A DNA stretch of 5,813 nucleotides from Rickettsia typhi (GTDB taxonomy: Bacteria; Pseudomonadota; Alphaproteobacteria; Rickettsiales; UBA1997), in the NCBI GenBank assembly GCA_945861125.1, contig CAMASZ010000082.1, positions 1 through 5,813 on the forward strand, in the 5' to 3' direction. A program made the position numbers and the translations under genes. Under the pieces are notes generated by a model. It was given only the letters and a program-made list of their open reading frames with translations, was not told the origin of the DNA and ran no database searches. Positions 1 through 5,664 of the stretch are shown here, piece by piece (the stretch's first letter is position 1; each line of letters opens with the position of its first letter).

Positions 1-443
1 ATTTTGGTGAAAAGAATGATGAAAGGGAGCCTCTGGCAACATATTTGAAAAAAGATATTAAACAAAAATTTTTTCTCTATCCATTTAATCATACAAAATA
101 TAGTAATAATACTGATGTTCAAAATATTTTAAAAATTACTAATGATGATGTTAAAAAATCTTTATTAGATAAAAATACTAAAATTATTTTTGTAGAAAAT
201 ATTAATAAATTATTATATAAAAACGTGCTCTTTATTTTGCCAACTATGTGTAAAATAAATAACTTGGAATCTTACTTTTATGATGAAGAGATAAAAAAAA
301 TATTTACAAAAAATTATCGTTTTGAAAATAACATTATTACTACAATTGATGATAAATTTAGTGATATCGGAAGTTTAGCTTTTTTAAAAAATAGCGATAA
401 ACAAAAAATTTATAGAAATTTCGATGTTTACGTCAGAAAATGA
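1..443 (+). CDS. 3' end of an unrecognised protein gene, 5' end outside window
   Basis: The reading frame is already open at position 3 (Phe-Gly-Glu-Lys...) and runs 146 codons to TGA at 441-443. The first possible start, TTG at 45, is therefore probably internal, and no in-frame ATG precedes it. The visible part is Lys-, Asn- and Ile-rich and soluble-looking. It has one short hydrophobic stretch (KNVLFILPT) and no catalytic motif I recognise; it ends in DVYVRK. Soluble C-terminal tails ending in an aromatic-Val-Tyr stretch occur in membrane glycosyltransferases of the GT39/mannosyltransferase type, so that is one possibility, but it is a weak guess. The stop overlaps the lnt start by ATGA, which points to co-transcription and translational coupling with lnt. 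That the segment codes is well supported; its function is not known. Confidence 0.75.
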   Translation, partial: FGEKNDEREPLATYLKKDIKQKFFLYPFNHTKYSNNTDVQNILKITNDDVKKSLLDKNTKIIFVENINKLLYKNVLFILPTMCKINNLESYFYDEEIKKIFTKNYRFENNIITTIDDKFSDIGSLAFLKNSDKQKIYRNFDVYVRK

Positions 444-2032
444 TTAATAAAATAATGAAATATAAATTTTTGAAAAAATCTAATTTAATCGCTTTTTTAG
501 CCGGTGGAATATGTGTTCTTGCTTTTGCACCTTTTAACTTTTTTATTGCCAGTTTAGTTTCGGTTTCAACTTTTTTTACATTATTAAATTTTAAGAAAAA
601 TAAGAAAAAACTATTTTGGCTTGGTTTTTGCTACGGTTTTGGCTATTTCTTGTTTGGAATATATTGGATCGCCATTTCTTTATTTGTAGATATTAAAAAA
701 TTTTTTTGGCTAGTTCCATTAGCAATTACTGTAATTCCTGCATTCTTGGCAATTTATTTTGGTTTATTGGCTATTTCCTATCGCTATTTTTCATTAAAAT
801 TAAAATTAATTTATAATTATCAAAAAATTATTTTGTTTGCTATTTTTTGGCTATTTTTTGAATTTTTACGATCAAATCTTTTTAGCGGTTTTTCATGGAA
901 CATGCTTGGATATGCATGGCTTTTTGAAATACATTCATCGCAATTAGCTTCAATATTTGGTATTTATGGGTTAAGTTTTTTTGCGGTGATTGTTTCTTTA
1001 TTACCGGTGTTAGCGATGCGTCAAAAAAATATTGCTAAAAACAAATCTTTTTTAAAAGTAGTTTTATTTTTTTTAGTAATAAACTTTATTTATGGAGTTT
1101 TTTATATTAATGAAAAAAATATAGTAAAACTTGACAACGCTAAAATTAGATTAGTTCAACCCAATATTAGTCAAGATATTAGATGGGTAGAAGATAAGAA
1201 AATTCAAAATTTATTAAAACATATACAGCTTTCTAATATTGGCAATATCGATGATTTTAAGGCAATAATTTGGACAGAAAATTCAATTCCTTTTATAGTT
1301 GATAATAACAATGATCAATTAATGCAACTTTTAAAAAACGCCGTTCCCAATAAAGGAACATTGATTACGGGTGGAATAAGAGTTGATTACAAAAATAATC
1401 AAAAAGATAAAATTTCTAATGTTTGGAATAGTATTTTTTTTATAAATAAAAATGGCATAGAAAAACATTATGATAAGCATCATCTAGTTCCCTTTGGAGA
1501 ATATGTTCCATTGCATAAATTATTTCGTTTTTTGTTAATTGATGATATTGTTGATAAAATTACCGGTGGTGGTTTTGGTTTTTCAGAGGGATATGGTCCT
1601 AAAACTATTGAGGTTAACAATTTTTTCTTCAGCCCATTAATTTGTTATGAGGCAATTTTTACTAATAATGTTATTGAAAAAAATACTAAACCAGAATTTT
1701 TTATTAACCTAACTAATGATGCATGGTTTGGTAATAGTATTGGTCCTTATCAGCATTTTGACATGACAAGAATGAGAGCTATCGAATACGGTATTCCTTT
1801 AATTAGAGTTGCAAATACTGGTATTACCGCCTTTATTGATCACTATGGTAGGATAGTTTCAAAGATTGATTTAAATCAGGAGGGCGTTGTAGATGTTGAT
1901 TTAATTAAAAGTAATGGCAGTAGCTTTTATTTTAAATATGGTAATATTGCTACTATAATAATAGTTCTAATTGCAATTATTTTTATTATTCAATTTCCTA
2001 AATTAACTTTTAACCAAAAAGATGAAACTTAG
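440..2032 (+). CDS. lnt: apolipoprotein N-acyltransferase (Lnt)
   Basis: Lnt adds the third acyl chain, taken from a phospholipid, to the N-terminal cysteine of diacylated lipoproteins in the inner membrane. It is the last step of lipoprotein maturation after Lgt and LspA. The 530 residues match the family size (E. coli Lnt 512). Seven hydrophobic segments lie at about 14-30, 34-50, 59-82, 90-114, 130-145, 172-192 and 204-223. A nitrilase-like domain follows (about 235-490), then a last membrane helix (502-518). The catalytic triad is visible: E280 in WTEN, K346 in YDKHHLVPFGEYVP and C402 in ICYE. Also present are E354 and E404 beside the active site, and NDAWFG at 426-431. The ATG at 440 overlaps the upstream stop; an in-frame ATG at 455 would remove five residues. 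Neither has a clear Shine-Dalgarno, so I chose 440 for the ATGA coupling. The gene appears intact. Confidence 0.96.
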   Translation: MINKIMKYKFLKKSNLIAFLAGGICVLAFAPFNFFIASLVSVSTFFTLLNFKKNKKKLFWLGFCYGFGYFLFGIYWIAISLFVDIKKFFWLVPLAITVIPAFLAIYFGLLAISYRYFSLKLKLIYNYQKIILFAIFWLFFEFLRSNLFSGFSWNMLGYAWLFEIHSSQLASIFGIYGLSFFAVIVSLLPVLAMRQKNIAKNKSFLKVVLFFLVINFIYGVFYINEKNIVKLDNAKIRLVQPNISQDIRWVEDKKIQNLLKHIQLSNIGNIDDFKAIIWTENSIPFIVDNNNDQLMQLLKNAVPNKGTLITGGIRVDYKNNQKDKISNVWNSIFFINKNGIEKHYDKHHLVPFGEYVPLHKLFRFLLIDDIVDKITGGGFGFSEGYGPKTIEVNNFFFSPLICYEAIFTNNVIEKNTKPEFFINLTNDAWFGNSIGPYQHFDMTRMRAIEYGIPLIRVANTGITAFIDHYGRIVSKIDLNQEGVVDVDLIKSNGSSFYFKYGNIATIIIVLIAIIFIIQFPKLTFNQKDET

Positions 2033-2037
2033 TTCAT

Positions 2038-2076
2038 TATTTTTAAATGATTCATTCTATGATGGAAATGGTATTA
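2038..2076 (-). repeat. solo IS630-like inverted-repeat end, remnant
   Basis: Read on the minus strand, this stretch starts TAATACCATTTC and later has CATTTAAA. Both blocks occur at the same spacing at the left end of the IS630 copy (from 4951). I count about 27 of 39 identical positions without gaps. It starts a few bases after the lnt stop and its outer tip touches E1. The element it once ended would have extended to the left, where lnt now stands, so only an end or a footprint survives. A chance match is possible in such AT-rich DNA, although the 12-base exact block argues against that. Confidence 0.5.
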
Positions 2077-2237
2077 TACCAAACTAAAAATCTATTGACC
2101 TATTTTAGCGAAGTATTTTTGAGGAAAAATTGGTGCTTCGAAAAGTATTCGTGGACTGACCCACTAAGGCTTTGAGAAGTATTAATTTTTACCAAAAAGA
2201 CAAAGCTAAAATGGGTCAATAGATTTTTAGTTTGGTA
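2077..2237 (+). mobile_element. palindromic MITE-like element E1
   Basis: This 161-bp near-complete palindrome has no coding capacity. Including the flanking bases, the outer arms 2076-2109 and 2205-2238 are inverted copies matching at 33 of 34 positions. The inner arms continue the pairing with a few mismatches to a centre at GTGG-actgac-CCAC (2151-2164). The ends are TACCAAAC...GTTTGGTA, and a TA lies on each side (2075-2076 and 2238-2239), as expected for a TA-targeting Tc1/mariner-IS630 element. The centre-right segment (AAGGCTTT, then TTTTTACCAAAAA) and the left segment (TATTTTTG, then AAAAAT) align with E3, so I treat E1 and E3 as the same orientation. Transcribed, it would fold into a long hairpin and could end lnt transcription. 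Exact ends are uncertain by 1-2 bases. Confidence 0.85.
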
Positions 2238-2239
2238 TA

Positions 2240-2410
2240 TACCAATTATCATTTTAAATTATACTAAAGAATTTTATAAACATCTTCTTTAAAATTTTTG
2301 CTAAAAAAGCTAAAAAGCCTCATGTTGTATGGGTATACAGCATTTTGTTTTTTAACTTTTTTATCTAAAAATTTTTGTGAAGAATGTTTATTTTAAAATG
2401 ATAATTGGTA
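2240..2410 (-). mobile_element. palindromic MITE-like element E2, inverted relative to E1/E3
   Basis: This 171-bp element is a second imperfect palindrome. The outer arms 2238-2258 and 2392-2412 are exact inverted copies (21 of 21, TA flanks included). After an unpaired 17-base stretch on the left (2259-2275), pairing resumes from 2276 and runs to a central hairpin, ATGTTGTAT-gggt-ATACAGCAT (2322-2343). TA dinucleotides flank it at 2238-2239 (shared with E1) and 2411-2412. Its core AAAAAGCCTCA...TGTATGG.TATACAGC (from 2312) is the same as that of E3 on the opposite strand, with one gap and few substitutions, and the similarity continues out to the ends. No coding potential was seen. The hairpin may act as a transcription terminator between lnt and the ankyrin gene. 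Confidence 0.85.
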
Positions 2411-2422
2411 TAAGTGCCTAAA

Positions 2423-2450
2423 TTTACTTGAGTTTCTAAAATTTTAGAAT
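2423..2450 (+). promoter_or_regulatory. possible promoter of the ankyrin gene with overlapping palindrome
   Basis: TTTACT (2423-2428), a 16-base spacer and TAGAAT (2445-2450) make a plausible sigma-70-type promoter (4 of 6 and 5 of 6 matches to consensus), giving a leader of about 58 bases. The spacer and -10 box are overlaid by a perfect 16-bp palindrome, TTCTAAAATTTTAGAA (2434-2449), which could be an operator. A second -10-like TATAAT lies at 2491-2496, but it has no -35 partner and leaves only about 12 bases of leader. In DNA this AT-rich, promoter-like matches are common, so this is tentative. Confidence 0.3.
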
Positions 2451-2514
2451 TACGAAAATTTTAACAAAAAATAATTTACGATAATACCACTATAATCAAT
2501 TAATCTAGAAATTC

Positions 2515-4941
2515 ATGAAAACTAACTCTCTAACACTAGAGCAATTAAAACAACTTAATGAAAAAATCTTAAGAGCTTCTGGAGATGGCAATGTTGAAGA
2601 AATTGAAAAATTATTTACTTGTTCGCCTGATATTAGTGCTCTTTCCAGATATGGATACTCATCTTCAACTCCTCTTCATGAAGCTTCTAAAAATGGATAT
2701 ATTGAAGTAGTTAAGCTCTTAATTAAAAAAGGATTCAATGTTAATAACCTAGACAGAGAAGGCAAAACCGCTCTTTATGAAGCTTGCAAAAATGGTCATA
2801 GTGAGATAATCAAGATCTTAATCGGAGCTGGGGCAGATACTAACACTTTCACTAAACACGAACTTTCATCAAATACCCCTCTTCATGAAGCTTCTAAAAA
2901 TAATCATGGCGAAGCAATTAAGGTTATGCTTGAAGCTGGAATAGATGTTGATGTAATTAATAGCAATGGTTTTACCCCTCTTCATGAAGCCTGCAGATTA
3001 ACTAAAAAAAAGGCAATCGAAGAATTAATTAAAGGAGGGGCAAATGTTAATTTTATCGAATATTCAGATGGCTTGAATCCTCTTCATCTCTGTTCTAAAA
3101 ACGGTGATTTCGAAGGAGTTGAAAAATTGATTGAAGCTGGAGCAAACATTAATATTTCCGATAAAGAAGGCAATACCCCTCTTCATAATGCTATATTATC
3201 TGGAGAAATCAAGGCAGTAAAAATTTTACTTTCTTATGGAGCCAATCCTGATCAAATTATAAAATTAGGAAATTTAAAAGATTTAGGTCAAGATTTAGCG
3301 ATGCAAAAACAAACAACTCAAGCTCTATTTGATTATGGTTCCGATATTACTGCTTTAAAAGATAAATTACTTTCTGCCGAACTAGGAGAATTTATTGATT
3401 CACTTAATGAGTCAGAATCTATTGCTAAAAGAGATCAAGAATTAATAAAATTAAATCAAGAAAGAGAAACTAATATTGCAAGAGTTGCTGAATTTGTAAG
3501 ACTAAAAGAAGCTAAAGAACAACAATTAATCGATGCCATAAATTCTGGCAATACCGACGAAATTATCAAATTAGTTACACAAGAAAATGTCAATGTAAAT
3601 TTCTTTAATGAATCAAAACAAAACCCCCTTCTTACTGCTTTAGCAAATAACGAATTAAGTGAAGAAGAAAAAAAATTAGTTATAAAAACCTTATTATCGC
3701 TTAAGGCCTCAGCTAATAGATCATTATATTTAGCTGTTACAAATGATGCATCTCAATTTATCGATGAATTATTAAGATTGGGTTGTGATATTAGAGTGAT
3801 CTGTGGTTATGGAGATTTAATTCAAAGTGCGGTTTTCACTAACTCACTACAATCAATTATTAAATTACAAGAATTAGGATTTGATTTAAAAAAAAAATAT
3901 GAAGATACAAAAACTCTTTTACATTTAGCATCTCAAAATGGACATGGTAAAGTAGTTGAGTTTTTAATTGCAAATAAAGTAGATGTTAATGCAAAAGATA
4001 AAGATCGTCAAACCCCTCTTCATTTGGCTTCCATAGGAGGTCACGGTACAGTAGTTGAACTTTTAATTGCCAATAAAGCAAATATTGTATCTTTTTTAGC
4101 AAAAAATATAAATCGTGAAACCCCTCTTCATGAGGCATCAAAATATGCACAAAGCGAAGTAGTAAAAATATTAATTGCAAAAGGGGCGGATATTGACGAC
4201 CCAGATATGACTTCTAAAACCCCTCTTTATCGTGCTTTTAAATCTATATTATATTCAAGCGATACAAATAAGAGAGAAACAATTAAAACTTTATTATTTG
4301 CAGGAGCGGCTCTTATCAAATTCACTACAACAACTGATATTAAAGATTTTATTGAATTTTTAAAATCAATAACTCCTCAAGAATTTGATGAAATTAAAAA
4401 TCAACCTGATAAACTAAAAAAAATTGAAGAAAGCGGATTTTATGCTCTTTTAAGAATAGCTAATCTTCAATGTAATGCAGATTTTAGTGAACAACAAAAA
4501 CAAGCTTTTTTTGAAAAAATTCTTTCTAAACATCCACCACAGCCAGGATTAGAATTTTTAAAATTCCCGCCAATAGTAAATATTTTAGAAAGCAATAGAT
4601 TTTCTAGTGAAAATAAATTTAAAATAATTGAAGCTATAGTTGAAGAACCAGAACAATTCAAAAAATCTTATATAGAGTTTAGTAAAATAAAAACTTTTGC
4701 TAAAGAGCCAATAATTTCTTTATCAGGCAATAAAATTCCTAAAGATCTTCAAAAACTTATTTTAACAAATCTTTTGCCCGATAAAATTAAAGGATTAGAT
4801 TTTTTTAGAGATTCTACTGAAATTAACAGCGAAGTACTAGCAAATTTAGTAGAGGTTTTTTTAGAACGACCTTATTCTTCAATAAAACCAGATTTAGCAG
4901 TAACACAAAAAGCTACGACGATGTCAGTTACAACTATATAA
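2515..4941 (+). CDS. ankyrin-repeat protein with two arrays and unique C-terminus
   Basis: An 808-residue protein. Array 1 (about residues 50-246) has six clear ankyrin repeats of the form TPLHEASKNG...VVKLLI..GA.VN. Residues 280-340 are charged and coiled-coil-like (RDQELIKLNQERETN...RLKEAKEQQ). Array 2 (about 336-600) begins with four degenerate units and continues with strong ones at 466-498, 499-531, 536-564 and 569-600. Residues 600-808 are helical, non-ankyrin and unrecognised. No signal peptide or membrane segment is visible, so it is soluble. Ankyrin arrays bind proteins; in intracellular bacteria large proteins of this kind are often secreted effectors (general knowledge), but no secretion signal can be confirmed here. 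ATG 2515 is chosen as the first in-frame ATG before the strong repeats; no Shine-Dalgarno is evident. The gene stands alone, flanked by mobile-element sequences. Coding is certain; the role is not known. Confidence 0.93.
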   Translation: MKTNSLTLEQLKQLNEKILRASGDGNVEEIEKLFTCSPDISALSRYGYSSSTPLHEASKNGYIEVVKLLIKKGFNVNNLDREGKTALYEACKNGHSEIIKILIGAGADTNTFTKHELSSNTPLHEASKNNHGEAIKVMLEAGIDVDVINSNGFTPLHEACRLTKKKAIEELIKGGANVNFIEYSDGLNPLHLCSKNGDFEGVEKLIEAGANINISDKEGNTPLHNAILSGEIKAVKILLSYGANPDQIIKLGNLKDLGQDLAMQKQTTQALFDYGSDITALKDKLLSAELGEFIDSLNESESIAKRDQELIKLNQERETNIARVAEFVRLKEAKEQQLIDAINSGNTDEIIKLVTQENVNVNFFNESKQNPLLTALANNELSEEEKKLVIKTLLSLKASANRSLYLAVTNDASQFIDELLRLGCDIRVICGYGDLIQSAVFTNSLQSIIKLQELGFDLKKKYEDTKTLLHLASQNGHGKVVEFLIANKVDVNAKDKDRQTPLHLASIGGHGTVVELLIANKANIVSFLAKNINRETPLHEASKYAQSEVVKILIAKGADIDDPDMTSKTPLYRAFKSILYSSDTNKRETIKTLLFAGAALIKFTTTTDIKDFIEFLKSITPQEFDEIKNQPDKLKKIEESGFYALLRIANLQCNADFSEQQKQAFFEKILSKHPPQPGLEFLKFPPIVNILESNRFSSENKFKIIEAIVEEPEQFKKSYIEFSKIKTFAKEPIISLSGNKIPKDLQKLILTNLLPDKIKGLDFFRDSTEINSEVLANLVEVFLERPYSSIKPDLAVTQKATTMSVTTI
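2671..2901 (+). repeat. near-identical ankyrin-unit DNA repeats inside the gene
   Basis: A 24-base string encoding PLHEASKN is identical at 2671-2694 and 2878-2901, which are 207 bases (69 codons, about two repeat units) apart. The shorter string ACCCCTCTTCATGA recurs at 2875, 2974 and 4120, and related copies are at 3080, 3176, 4010 and 4220. Identity at synonymous positions points to recent duplication or gene conversion between units rather than protein-level constraint alone. Confidence 0.8.
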
Positions 4942-4959
4942 TACCATTATAATACCATT
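4938..4959 (+). repeat. tandem 11-bp repeat at the left border of the IS630 copy
   Basis: ATAATACCATT occurs twice head-to-tail (4938-4948 and 4949-4959) and overlaps the ankyrin stop codon (4939-4941). The second copy is the outer tip of the IS terminal sequence; the first may be an older insertion footprint. The same 11-mer lies inverted at 2067-2077, and ATAATACCACTATAAT is upstream of the ankyrin gene at 2481-2496. Confidence 0.75.
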
Positions 4960-4971
4960 TCAACTTTCTAA

Positions 4972-4999
4972 TTGACCATTTAAATAATATATAAATAAT
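4972..4999 (+). promoter_or_regulatory. possible transposase promoter
   Basis: TTGACC (4972-4977), a 16-base spacer and AATAAT (4994-4999) match the -35 and -10 consensus at 5 of 6 positions each. Transcription would start near 5006, in the loop of the following hairpin. The -35 lies within the terminal-repeat block also present in E1, as is usual for insertion sequences that carry a promoter at their left end. Confidence 0.4.
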
Positions 5000-5026
5000 T
5001 GATTTATCATTAATCAATTATTTATA
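4990..5026 (+). promoter_or_regulatory. perfect 15-bp hairpin directly before the transposase start
   Basis: Arms 4990-5004 and 5012-5026 are exact inverted copies (core ATAAATAATTGATT / AATCAATTATTTAT) with a 7-base loop. The right arm ends three bases before the ATG at 5030, so in RNA the stem would cover the ribosome entry region. It has no following U-run, so it is not a typical terminator. Insertion sequences such as IS10 and IS50 use comparable structures to stop read-through transcripts from being translated; that role here is inferred. Confidence 0.65.
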
Positions 5027-5029
5027 AAT

Positions 5030-5664
5030 ATGGCAACAATTCCAGAATTAAATAAATCGCTTATTAATAAATCCAAGCAAAAACTGAAAGAAATACCTTT
5101 TAGTAAAATAACAATAAAACTAAAGGCTATATCCGCTCTAGAGAACAACAGTATTCTTAATGTTTCACAAGTTTTCTCGGTTCAAAGAAATACTATAAAA
5201 AGTTGGATTAGAAATTTTAACAATAACGGCATAAAAGGTCTTGAGTCAAAGACAAAAAATCCAAGAAAATCAAAGTTAAATGATGGACAAATTAAAGATT
5301 TGCAGGATTTAATCAAAAGCAATCATGGCAATCTCACTCTTCTAAAAATACAAAAAATAATTAAAGAAAAATATGGAATAAAAATTAGTCATAATGGAGT
5401 TTGGAAAATGTTGAAAAGATTAAATTATTCACACATCACAGCAAGACCTAAGCACTACAAGCAAGACAAAGAAAAACTAGAACAGTTTAAAAAAAACTCT
5501 AATCGAAATCAAAGAAAATAATCCAAATAAACCAATTTTATATTTTGATGAATCAAGATTTGGAACTAAAAACAAAAACAAGTCTTATCTGTTTTAAAAA
5601 AGTCAGTAGAACGCCAATAAAAGTCAAATTAGGATTTAAGAATTTTTATCTTTATTCAAGTGTA
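5030..5664 (+). pseudogene. IS630-family transposase, frameshifted and truncated
   Basis: The first frame (5030-5521, 163 codons) gives the N-terminal DNA-binding part. It has a helix-turn-helix at about residues 32-66, a GLESKTKNPRKSKL linker, and a second winged-helix region about 83-133 ending LNYSHITARPKHYKQ, typical of IS630. At the A8 run 5489-5496 the sense moves by +1 into a frame reading KKTLIEIKENNPNKPILYFDESRFG, which contains the first catalytic Asp (codon 5547-5549). That frame stops at 5595-5597. A further +1 shift at the TTTTAAAAAA run (5592-5601) restores KKVSRTPIKVKLGFKNFYLYSSV. After 5664 the sequence becomes element E3. The second catalytic Asp and the Glu are not in the window, so about 210 of an expected 340 or so residues remain. 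It is presumed inactive unless slippage at the homopolymers rescues the frame and the rest lies beyond E3. Confidence 0.88.

Larger units (their letters stand above)
4951..5664 (+). mobile_element. IS630-family insertion sequence, decayed, left part only
   Basis: The element comprises a terminal sequence (from about 4951: TAATACCATTTC, then TCTAATTGACCATTT), a leader hairpin and a frameshifted IS630-type transposase. The left boundary is set by the TAATACCA tip, which E1, E2 and E3 share in form, and by the similarity of the following TCTA(A)TTGACC block to the end of E1 (2091-2100). No right end is visible: E3 begins at 5665 within the transposase frame, so the rest is either beyond the window or lost. 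The boundary is uncertain by a few bases because of the 11-bp tandem repeat. Confidence 0.7.

Noticed and set aside
45..47. TTG as the start codon of the first gene
   Set aside because: The same frame is open and plausibly coding back to position 3, so the gene most likely begins before the window.
2077..2410. CRISPR array or small RNA gene in the lnt-ankyrin gap
   Set aside because: The repeats are whole-element palindromes with transposon-like tips and TA flanks. There are no regularly spaced direct repeats with unique spacers.
2491..2496. TATAAT as the main -10 box of the ankyrin gene
   Set aside because: No -35-like hexamer lies 15-19 bases upstream, and the hexamer is part of the flanking 16-bp direct repeat.
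3986..4180. 64-codon minus-strand open frame inside the ankyrin gene
   Set aside because: It is the antisense of well-formed ankyrin repeats. Its own internal similarity (the EEGF motif appears twice) is just the reverse complement of the repeated CCCCTCTTCAT strings.
4467..4661. 64-codon minus-strand open frame inside the ankyrin gene
   Set aside because: It lies wholly antisense to the C-terminal region of a clear gene, with no start signal or recognisable domain.
4990..5026. Rho-independent terminator of the ankyrin gene
   Set aside because: The stem is strong but A/T-only apart from two G-C pairs, has no following U-run, and abuts the transposase start codon, so a leader structure fits better.
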